From Solirubrobacter sp963837485 (GTDB lineage Bacteria; Actinomycetota; Thermoleophilia; Solirubrobacterales; Solirubrobacteraceae), in contig CAWINP010000016.1 of NCBI GenBank assembly GCA_963837485.1, forward strand, positions 1-64,000: a stretch of DNA of 64,000 bases. Reading direction: 5' to 3'. Of this stretch, positions 36,048-42,908 are shown piece after piece. Each line of letters begins with the position of its first letter. The stretch's first letter is position 1. The notes under the pieces are model-generated. The model saw only the letters and a program-made list of their open reading frames with translations, did no database searches and was not told the origin of the DNA. The position numbers and the translations under genes are program-made.

Positions 36048-37301
36048 ATGCCGAAGAACCTCTTCCCGCTGGACAACACGAAGAAGTTCACCGACCAGAA
36101 GCACGTCGGCCACAACCGCTGGCACCCCGACATCCCGCCGAACGTGACGGTCAAGCCGGGCGACGTGTTCCGTGCCGACTGCCGTGAGTGGTTCGACGGC
36201 GCGATCAAGAACGACGATTCGGCCGACGACGTCCGCAACGCCCCGCTGCCCGGCGTGCACGTGCTCAGCGGCCCGTTCCGCGTCGAGGGCGCAAAGCCCG
36301 GCGACCTGCTGGTCGTCGACATCCTCGAGATCGACGCCTGCGACCAAGAGGATGAAGGCCCGCTCTCCGGCATGGGCTGGGGCTACACCGGCGTGTTCGC
36401 CACCTCAAACGGCGGCGGCTTCCTCACGGAGCGGTTCCCTGACGCCTACAAGGTGATCTGGGACTTCAAGGGCGACGTCGCGACCTCGCGGCACATCCCG
36501 GAGTGCTCCTACGTCGGCATCCACCACCCGGGCCTGATGGGGACCGCGCCGTCGGCCGAGCTGCTGGCGAAGTGGACCAAGCGCGAGACCGACCTGATCG
36601 CCACCGACCCGAACCGCGTGCCGCCGCTGGCGCTCCCGCCGCTGCCGGACAGCGCGATCCTGGGGACGCTGAAGGGCGCCGACTTCGATCGCGTCGCCGG
36701 CGAGGCCGCGCGGACCGCGCCGCCGCGCGAGAACGGCGGCAACCAGGACATCAAGAACTTCACCGCAGGGACGCGGGTGTTCTATCCGGTCTTCGTCGAC
36801 GGGGCCAACCTGTCGTTCGGCGACCTGCATTTCTCGCAGGGCGATGGTGAGATCACGTTCTGCGGCGCGATCGAGATGGGTGGGTTCATGGACCTGCACG
36901 TCGACCTGATCAAGGGGGGCATGGAGACGTTCGGCGTATCGGAGAACGCCATCTTCATGCCGGGATTGCGCGACCCGCAGTACTCGGAGTGGATCGCGTT
37001 CTCCGGCGTGTCGGTGGACCTTCAGGGCAAGCAGCATTACCTCAACTCGCAGCTGTCGTACGAGCGTGCGTGCCACCACGCCATCGACTACCTGATGAAG
37101 TTCGGTTACACCGACATCCAGGCGTACATGATTCTGGGTTCGGCGCCGATCGAGGGACGGTTCTCGGGCGTCGTCGACATCCCGAACTCGTGCGCGACCG
37201 TGTACATCCCGAGGAGGATCTTCGACTTCGACGTCGCCCCCGGCAGCGGCGCACCGCACCAGGTCACCCAGGGCATGTCGGTGCCGCGGTCGGCGAACTA
37301 G
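36048..37301 (+). CDS. fmdA: formamidase/acetamidase
   Basis: The 417-residue product matches the acetamidase/formamidase (FmdA_AmdA) family along its length: FPLDNTKKFTDQKHVGHNRW at the start, VKPGDVFRADCREWFDGAIK, GPFRVEGAKPGDLLVVDILE, HPGLMGTAPSAELLAKW, GGNQDIKNFTAGTRVFYPVF, FGDLHFSQGDGEITFCGAIE, and a Tyr-rich end. It hydrolyses formamide to formate and ammonia in the cytoplasm. A good ribosome binding site (GAAGGAG) lies 8 nt upstream. It sits between a urea-type channel and FmdB, the classic neighbour. Formate from it would feed the two nearby formate dehydrogenases. Confidence 0.95.
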   Translation: MPKNLFPLDNTKKFTDQKHVGHNRWHPDIPPNVTVKPGDVFRADCREWFDGAIKNDDSADDVRNAPLPGVHVLSGPFRVEGAKPGDLLVVDILEIDACDQEDEGPLSGMGWGYTGVFATSNGGGFLTERFPDAYKVIWDFKGDVATSRHIPECSYVGIHHPGLMGTAPSAELLAKWTKRETDLIATDPNRVPPLALPPLPDSAILGTLKGADFDRVAGEAARTAPPRENGGNQDIKNFTAGTRVFYPVFVDGANLSFGDLHFSQGDGEITFCGAIEMGGFMDLHVDLIKGGMETFGVSENAIFMPGLRDPQYSEWIAFSGVSVDLQGKQHYLNSQLSYERACHHAIDYLMKFGYTDIQAYMILGSAPIEGRFSGVVDIPNSCATVYIPRRIFDFDVAPGSGAPHQVTQGMSVPRSAN

Positions 37302-37322
37302 TCACTTACTGAAAGGGCCGCC

Positions 37323-37613
37323 GTGTCCATCTATGAGTATCACTGCGACCATGACGGTCCGTTTGAAGTGACACTGCGGCTCGGCACCGCGCCGCAGTCG
37401 CTGACCTGCCCCGTGTGCGCGCGCGATGCGCGAAGGGTGTTCACCACACCCCTGCTCTCGCGCGCGCCGCGGGCGCTGGTCGCCGCGCTCGACCACGAGG
37501 AGAAGACGCGCCACGACCCGGACGTGGTCACCGCGCTGCCGCCGGCGCCCGCGCACCGGCGGACGCCGGTTCTCCCGCTCACGCCGGCGCTCCAGCGCCT
37601 GCCGAGGCCATGA
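37323..37613 (+). CDS. FmdB-family zinc-ribbon protein
   Basis: The 96-residue product starts at GTG with MSIYEYHCDHDGPFEVTLRL and has a C-x2-C ribbon at TCPVCARDARR. The Cys ribbon is incomplete: the first pair of the usual FmdB motif is CDHDG, with a single Cys and His in place of Cys-x2-Cys. FmdB proteins are linked to amide-utilisation operons and were first described as regulators. The C-terminus is Pro/Arg-rich and unrelated. It is immediately downstream of formamidase. Confidence 0.75.
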   Translation: MSIYEYHCDHDGPFEVTLRLGTAPQSLTCPVCARDARRVFTTPLLSRAPRALVAALDHEEKTRHDPDVVTALPPAPAHRRTPVLPLTPALQRLPRP

Positions 37614-37629
37614 CCAGCGCAGGAGCGCC

Positions 37630-38022
37630 CTGAAGCTCCCCGGGCCGCGCACGGTTTCGATCCTCGCGGGCGGTGCGGCCGGGGCGCTCGCCCGCGCGGG
37701 CGTGGCCGAAGGGCTGCCGCACGGCGCGGGCGATTGGCCCTGGGCGACGTTCGCGGTCAACCTCGCCGGCGCCGCGCTGCTCGCCTGGCTCACGACGAGG
37801 CTCAGCGAGATGGTCGGCCCGACGCGCTACTGGCGGCTGCTGCTCGGCACAGGATTCTGCGGTGCGCTGACTACGTTCTCGACGCTGCAGGTCGAGACGA
37901 TCGCGCTCGCCGACGACGGCCACGCCGGCCTGGCGCTGGCCTACGCGTCCGCCAGCATCGCGGCCGGCATAGCGGTCGCCGTGGCGGCGACGGTCGCCGC
38001 ACGGAGGCGCCGCTACCGATGA
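37630..38022 (+). CDS. crcB: CrcB/Fluc-type fluoride channel subunit 1
   Basis: The product of about 130 residues has four transmembrane segments. FAVNLAGAALLAWLTTRL and LLLGTGFCGALTTFSTLQVE carry the family's N-x-x-G and GFCGxxTTFSTxxxE motifs. Fluc dimers export fluoride. No ATG or GTG is available at the right place: the frame opens at a CTG (37630) with AGGAG four bases upstream, while an ATG at 37610 runs into a stop in another frame. Its last codons overlap the second crcB gene (ATGA). Confidence 0.82.
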   Translation: MKLPGPRTVSILAGGAAGALARAGVAEGLPHGAGDWPWATFAVNLAGAALLAWLTTRLSEMVGPTRYWRLLLGTGFCGALTTFSTLQVETIALADDGHAGLALAYASASIAAGIAVAVAATVAARRRRYR

Positions 38023-38390
38023 GCGCGGTGCTCGCGTGGGCGGCGGTCGGCGTGCTCGGGGCGGCGGGCGCCTACGCGCGCTTTCAGGTCGGGGGCGCGA
38101 TCACGGCGCGGCGGCCGAGCGCGTTTCCGTTCGGCACGTTCGCGATCAACCTGACCGGCAGCTTCGCGCTGGGGTTCCTGACCGGCCTCGGCGTCTCGCA
38201 CGACGCGCGGCTCATGGTCGGCACCGGCCTGCTGGGCGCCTACACGACGTTCTCGACGTGGATGGTCGAGGCGCAGCGACTCGGCGAGGACGGCGACTGG
38301 ACGACGATGTCGCTGTATCTGGCCGGCTCTATGCTCGCCGGCGTGGCGATCGCCGGTCTCGGGTGGCTCGCCGGCGAGGCGATCGCGTGA
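38019..38390 (+). CDS. crcB: CrcB/Fluc-type fluoride channel subunit 2
   Basis: The 123-residue product has four membrane helices. Its motifs are RFQVGGAITARR, FPFGTFAINLTGSFALGFLT and GTGLLGAYTTFSTWMVEAQR, again with TTFSTxxxE. Two adjacent, different CrcB genes generally give a heterodimer, in contrast to single-gene homodimers. Start and stop overlap neighbours on both sides (ATGA, GTGA), so both crcB genes and the DUF190 gene are co-translated. Confidence 0.9.
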   Translation: MSAVLAWAAVGVLGAAGAYARFQVGGAITARRPSAFPFGTFAINLTGSFALGFLTGLGVSHDARLMVGTGLLGAYTTFSTWMVEAQRLGEDGDWTTMSLYLAGSMLAGVAIAGLGWLAGEAIA

Positions 38391-39805
38391 TCGCCGACGC
38401 GTTGAAGCTGTCGGTCTACTTCGGCGAGTCGCTGACGATCGGCCCCGCGCTCGCGGCCGACGACCTGCTGCGCCGGCTCGCCGGCCGCGGGCTCGCCGGC
38501 GTCGCGCTGCTGCGCGGGATCGAGGGCTTCGGGATCAACCGCCGGATCCACGCCGAGCGCTTCCCCGACCTGTCCACCGACCTTCCGCTGCTGGCGATCG
38601 CGGTCGACACAGCCGAGCGGATCCGCGGCGTCCTGGACGACGTCGACCTCGCCGTTCCGCGCGGGCTGGTGACGCTCGAGTCGGCGCGGCTGGCGACCGG
38701 CGACGACGTGGCGAGCGCCGAGTTCCCGGACGGCCCGGGCAGGGCGGCGAAGCTGACGATCTACTGCCGGGCGGGCGAGCGCACACGCGGCCGGCCGGCC
38801 TACCGCGAGGCGGTCGCGCTCCTGCGCCGGCACGGTGCCACCGGGGCCATCGTGCTCCCCGGCGTCGACGGGGTCCTCGAAGGCCGGCGCGGTCGCGCCA
38901 GGCTCTTCGGCGCCAACGGCAACGCGCCGATGGTGATCATCTCAGTCGGGCCGGCCGAGTTGCTGCACCGGTCGCTGCCGCATCTGCACGAGGTCCTGGC
39001 GCGGCCGTTCGTGACGCTCGAGCGCATCGCGCAGCTCAAGCACGACGGCGATCTGCTCGAGCTGCCGCCGCGCGTGCAGGCGGGCGCCGGCCTGGACGTG
39101 TGGCAGACGATCCGCGTCTACACGCGCCGGACCGCGCAGGTCCACGGCCGGCCGCTGTACAGCGAGCTCGCCCGCCGGCTGCGCCGGGAGGGCGCGGCGG
39201 GCGCGACCACGATCCTCGGCGACTGGGGGTTCTCGAGCGACGAGCCGCCGCACGGGGACATCCTCGGCCGGGTCGCGAGCCACCGCCCCACGTACACGGT
39301 CTACATCGACCGCCCCGACAAGGTCGCGGAGCTCTGGCCGCTGATCGACGACATGACCGCCGAGCACGGGATCGTCACCTCGCTGCTCGTCCCGGGCTAT
39401 CGCGAGCGGGCCGGCGAGACCGTGCACGGCAACCTCGAGTTCGACACCGCGGTGCCGGCCGCGCGGCGGGCCGTCGAGCCGGACGCGCCGGAACTCCCGG
39501 CCGGCGGCGAACGGTCGCCGTGGGTTGACGCGCTGCTCGAGAGGGTGCGGGAGTTCGTGCGCAAGCAGGGCATCGCCGCGCCGGTCGTGCACGTGACGCT
39601 CGCGGACGGCGAGCGGTTCTACCTGCAGGCCGTCGAGGCCGGCCCCGGCGCCGACATGGTCACGCTGCACCCGTACGCCGACCGCTACGACGCCGCGCCG
39701 CCGCGCGCGGTGATCGTGCCGCACCGCTCGATCGCCAAGCTGGAGCTGCTCGTCAAGCCGCCGCGCGGCACGCGCTCGCTCGTGACGCTCCGCCGCGTGG
39801 GCTGA
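38387..39805 (+). CDS. triple DUF190 (PII-like) protein associated with CrcB
   Basis: The 472-residue product starts at GTG overlapping the previous stop. It contains three DUF190 modules: residues about 5-100 (LKLSVYFGESLTIGPALAAD, RGIEGFGINRRIH), about 118-215 (AKLTIYCRAGERTRGRPAYR, HGATGAIVLPGVDG) and about 245-350 (TIRVYTRRTAQVHGRPLYSE, GDWGFSSDEPPHGD). A unique 110-residue C-terminal part follows (VDALLERVREFVRKQGIAAP). DUF190 proteins have a ferredoxin-like PII-type fold, and single-domain forms are regular neighbours of crcB. Three in one chain could mimic a PII trimer. The ligand is unknown. Confidence 0.85.
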   Translation: MIADALKLSVYFGESLTIGPALAADDLLRRLAGRGLAGVALLRGIEGFGINRRIHAERFPDLSTDLPLLAIAVDTAERIRGVLDDVDLAVPRGLVTLESARLATGDDVASAEFPDGPGRAAKLTIYCRAGERTRGRPAYREAVALLRRHGATGAIVLPGVDGVLEGRRGRARLFGANGNAPMVIISVGPAELLHRSLPHLHEVLARPFVTLERIAQLKHDGDLLELPPRVQAGAGLDVWQTIRVYTRRTAQVHGRPLYSELARRLRREGAAGATTILGDWGFSSDEPPHGDILGRVASHRPTYTVYIDRPDKVAELWPLIDDMTAEHGIVTSLLVPGYRERAGETVHGNLEFDTAVPAARRAVEPDAPELPAGGERSPWVDALLERVREFVRKQGIAAPVVHVTLADGERFYLQAVEAGPGADMVTLHPYADRYDAAPPRAVIVPHRSIAKLELLVKPPRGTRSLVTLRRVG

Positions 39806-39872
39806 CCGGACCGGCGCCGGCTCAGACGATCGGCGGGTTGCGCGGCGCCGGCCGTCGTTAGGCCCGCGCGCG

Positions 39873-40970
39873 TCAGGCCGCGAGCGCCTCCTCGAGCCGG
39901 AACGCGAGCGCCTCGCAGGCCAGCTCGAAGCCGACGTTGACCTGCAGCCGCGCGCGCGTGTCGTCGACGAGCTCCTGGGCGCGGCGCAGCGTCGCCGGGC
40001 TGCGGCCCTCGGCGTCCTCGGCCAGCTGCGGCGCCCGGTCGGCGTTGAAGGCGAGCTCCGGAGCGCCGGAGGCGACCGCGCCGACGTCGCGCAACCACAG
40101 GCCGGCGAGCTGGAGCGCGTGGTCGAGCGCGCCGGTCTCCGCGCGCCTCTGCGCCCGGCGCGCGCGCTCGGTGAACTCGGTCTCGCGCTTGCGGTGCTCC
40201 TTCTTGGGCAGGTACTGCAGCTCCTCGGCGAGCGCGGCCTCGACCTGCTCCTTGGCCGCCTGGCCGCGGGCCCGGGAGCGCTCCAGCACCGCGTCCCACG
40301 GACGGTCGCGGCGCGCGTGCAGCGGGCCGCGGGCGAGCGCCTCGGCGGCCGCGCGCAGCGCCGGCCCGTCGCCGAGCGCCAGCGCCAACGCCTTCTCGCC
40401 GTCGCCGAGGCATAGCCGCGCGCACGCCTCCGCGGTCTCGGGCGGGATGCCGTGCGACTGCAGCCGCTGCGCGAGGGCGCCGGGCGGCGGCGGGTCGAAG
40501 CGGACGTGCTGGCAGCGGCTGGCGATCGTTGGCAGCACCTGCGTCGGCCGGTCGGTGAGCAGCACCAGGACGACGTAGGGCGGCGGCTCCTCGAGCGTCT
40601 TGAGCAGCGCGTTGGCCGCCTCGTCGTTCATCGTGTCGGCGCGCTCGAGCACGAATACGCGGTGCCCCGCCTCGAACGGCGTGTGCGAGGCGGCCGCGAC
40701 GACCGACTCGGCGACGTCGCGCCGCAGCATCTCGTGCGCGCCGCTCGGCGAGACCCACGTCAGGTCCGGGTGCGCGCCGTGCTGCGCGCGGGCCCGCACG
40801 TTGGCCGGGTCGGCCGCGTCGCGCGCGAGCAGCTCGCCGGCGAACGCGCGCGCGGTCGCGCGCTTGCCCGAGCCGGCCGGGCCGTGCAGCAGGTAGGCGT
40901 GCGCGGGCTGCCCGGACAGCGCGGAGCCGAGCACGGCGCGGGCGTGTGGGTGGGCGTCGAGCTCGAGCAC
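39873..40970 (-). CDS. holB: DNA polymerase III delta' subunit (clamp-loader ATPase-like)
   Basis: The 365-residue product starts at GTG (LELDAHPHARAVLGSALSGQ). It carries a P-loop LHGPAGSGKRATARAFAGEL, then sensor motifs (VLERADTMNDEAANALLKTL, EEPPPYVVLVLLTDRPTQVL, PTIASRCQHVRF). These are shared by delta' and DnaX clamp-loader subunits. The Cys4 zinc module of DnaX is absent, as is normal for delta'. It loads the beta clamp at replication forks. It lies 11 bp downstream of galE on the same strand. Confidence 0.88.
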   Translation of the reverse strand: MLELDAHPHARAVLGSALSGQPAHAYLLHGPAGSGKRATARAFAGELLARDAADPANVRARAQHGAHPDLTWVSPSGAHEMLRRDVAESVVAAASHTPFEAGHRVFVLERADTMNDEAANALLKTLEEPPPYVVLVLLTDRPTQVLPTIASRCQHVRFDPPPPGALAQRLQSHGIPPETAEACARLCLGDGEKALALALGDGPALRAAAEALARGPLHARRDRPWDAVLERSRARGQAAKEQVEAALAEELQYLPKKEHRKRETEFTERARRAQRRAETGALDHALQLAGLWLRDVGAVASGAPELAFNADRAPQLAEDAEGRSPATLRRAQELVDDTRARLQVNVGFELACEALAFRLEEALAA

Positions 40971-40981
40971 TCCCGAAGATC

Positions 40982-41959
40982 CTAGGTCGTGGCGTACCCG
41001 CGCGGGTGCGCCTGGTGCCAGGCCCAGGCGTCGGCGACCATCTCGTCGAGCGAGCGCTCGGGCTCCCACCCGAGGCCCTCGCGCGCCTTCGCGTTCGCCG
41101 CCACCAGGACGGGCGGGTCGCCGGGGCGGCGCGGCTCCTCGCGGACCTCGAACTCGCGTCCGGTCACGCGCCGCACCGCCTCGATCACCTGGCGCACGCT
41201 GTAGCCGGCGCCGGTGCCGAGGTTGTAGATGTCGTGGCGGCCGGGAACCGCCTTGTCGAGCGCCAGCAGGTGTCCGCGCGCGAGGTCGACGACGTGGATG
41301 TAGTCGCGCACCGCGGTCCCGTCCTCGGTCGGATAGTCGGTGCCGAAGACCGAGACGTGGCTGCGCGCGCCGGCGGCCGCGCGCAGGATCAGCGGGATCA
41401 GGTGCGTCTCGGGCTCGTGGTCCTCGCCGAGCGGACCGCTCGCGCCGGCGACGTTGAAGTAGCGCAGCGAGACGGCGGCCAGCCCGTGCGCGCGCGCCTC
41501 GTCGGAGAGCATGCGGTCGACCACGAGCTTGGAGTTGCCGTAGGCGTTCACCGGCTTGGGCGGCTCGTCCTCGGAGATCGGGACGCGGTCCGGCTCGCCG
41601 TAGGTCGCGCAGGTCGACGAGAACACGATCCGCCTGACCTCGGCGGCCCGCATCGCGTCGAGCAGGTTCAGCGTGCCGACGACGTTCGCGCGGTAGTAGC
41701 GCTCGGGGTGCGCGACGGACTCGGCGACGAGCGCGAGCGCCGCGAAGTGCAGCACGCCGTCGTAGCCGCGCTCGAGGACCGTGGCCAGCGCCTCGGCGTC
41801 GAGCAGGTCGGCCTGCACGAACTCCGCGTCGTCCGGCACGGCGCCGCGGTGGCCGCGCGACAGCGAGTCGAGGACCGTCACCTCGTCGCCGCGCTCCAGC
41901 AGGCGCTGGGAGACGATCGAGCCGACATAGCCCGCCCCGCCGGTCACGAGAAGCCGCAT
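40982..41959 (-). CDS. galE: UDP-glucose 4-epimerase
   Basis: The 325-residue product is a short-chain dehydrogenase-type epimerase. MRLLVTGGAGYVGSIVSQRL holds the NAD+-binding G-x-x-G-x-x-G. HFAALALVAESV and SSTCATYGEP carry the serine/threonine part of the active site, and YGNSKLVVDR the Tyr-x3-Lys pair. The later blocks NVAGASGPLGEDHEPETHLI and TEDGTAVRDYIHVVDLARGH are diagnostic for GalE over related epimerases. It interconverts UDP-glucose and UDP-galactose for cell-surface glycans. Confidence 0.95.
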   Translation of the reverse strand: MRLLVTGGAGYVGSIVSQRLLERGDEVTVLDSLSRGHRGAVPDDAEFVQADLLDAEALATVLERGYDGVLHFAALALVAESVAHPERYYRANVVGTLNLLDAMRAAEVRRIVFSSTCATYGEPDRVPISEDEPPKPVNAYGNSKLVVDRMLSDEARAHGLAAVSLRYFNVAGASGPLGEDHEPETHLIPLILRAAAGARSHVSVFGTDYPTEDGTAVRDYIHVVDLARGHLLALDKAVPGRHDIYNLGTGAGYSVRQVIEAVRRVTGREFEVREEPRRPGDPPVLVAANAKAREGLGWEPERSLDEMVADAWAWHQAHPRGYATT

Positions 41960-42026
41960 CGGGCGGGGATCGTAGCGGGGGCGGTGGTGGGGGATGGCGG
42001 GCGGGCACTGGGTATCCTGGACCCGG

Positions 42027-42764
42027 ATGCGGACGCGCCCGATCACGGTCTTCGCGGTCGCGCTCGCGCTCCTGGCCGTCGCGCCCGTTGCGCGGGCGCA
42101 GGACAAGTTCCCGGCCGACGTCCAGAAGGTCTACGACGACTATCGCTCGGACGGCGTGATCGCCGTCTGCGACCACACGCAGACGACGCTCGAGAGCACG
42201 CGCGACACGATCAAGCCCGAATTCGACCGCGACTACCCGGACTTCCGCGAGGCGGTCGAGGCAGGGATCGACAAGCACAAGTCGGGCGGCTGCGGCGGCG
42301 ACTCGTCCTCGGACTCCTCGGGCGGCGGCACGCCCCCGGCCGCGACGTCGACGCCGGACGCCGGCGCCACCTCGCCGCCCGCCACCACCGCGACGCCGGA
42401 CACCGGCGCCGCGACGCCGGACACGGGCACCGAGTCCGGCACGCTCCCGGATGCCTCGCCGACCCCGACCGTGCCGCCCGAGGACGCGATCCCGCCGCAG
42501 ACCGGGGCCACGCCCGCCCCGACCGTGCCGCCCGCGGCCCCGGCCGCGACGCCGGCCCAGCCGTCGATCGTGCATGCCGGCCACCGCAGCCTCACGCTCC
42601 CGGTCGTCCTGCTCGCGATCGCGCTTCTCGGCGCCATCGCGCTCGCGCTGTCGGCCCTGCTCGCGAGGCGCAACCCGCGCGTCCGCCAAGCCTGGCGCGA
42701 GGCCGCGTTCCGAACTCGCGGTACGTGGGCGGATTTCTCGGACTGGCTGCGGCTCGGCCGCTGA
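42027..42764 (+). CDS. exported Thr/Pro-rich protein with C-terminal membrane helix
   Basis: The 245-residue product begins MRTRPITVFAVALALLAVAP (signal peptide, cleavage after ARA). Residues 35-90 form a small conserved-looking domain with two Cys (DYRSDGVIAVCDHTQTTLES). Residues 95-180 are a Thr/Pro/Ala linker. A membrane helix (VVLLAIALLGAIALALSALL) lies near residue 205, followed by a basic cytoplasmic tail. The N-terminal domain is therefore displayed outside on a stalk. I recognise no family. It is divergent from galE. Confidence 0.65.
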   Translation: MRTRPITVFAVALALLAVAPVARAQDKFPADVQKVYDDYRSDGVIAVCDHTQTTLESTRDTIKPEFDRDYPDFREAVEAGIDKHKSGGCGGDSSSDSSGGGTPPAATSTPDAGATSPPATTATPDTGAATPDTGTESGTLPDASPTPTVPPEDAIPPQTGATPAPTVPPAAPAATPAQPSIVHAGHRSLTLPVVLLAIALLGAIALALSALLARRNPRVRQAWREAAFRTRGTWADFSDWLRLGR

Positions 42765-42908
42765 CCGTCACTACAATAAGAGGAGCAGCTTTCGCCCGCA
42801 ATTTGCAGGACCTTCTGCACAGTTCCGTCCGGCGCAGGCGACATCATCCCCCGCCCTGCAGACGAGGTCCGGGAGCCGGGGTGGGCTCCGCGAAAGGGAG
42901 ACTTGACG
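42765..42908 (+). promoter_or_regulatory. leader of the ribonucleotide reductase gene
   Basis: TACAAT (42772-42777) resembles a -10 element. Further down, GGAGCC/GGCTCC (42872-42889) forms a 6-bp hairpin just before AGGGAGA, the ribosome binding site about 8 nt before the ATG. TGCAG/CTGCA flank a 6-base loop near 42803-42820. There is no convincing B12-box, so a cobalamin riboswitch is not supported. Confidence 0.35.

Noticed and set aside
37613..37630. Fluoride riboswitch before crcB.
   Set aside because: The gap is 16 bases and the genes are inside an operon, with no room for the crcB motif RNA.
42765..42908. Cobalamin riboswitch before the B12-dependent reductase.
   Set aside because: No B12-box or the conserved multi-arm core is recognisable; only a short hairpin is present.
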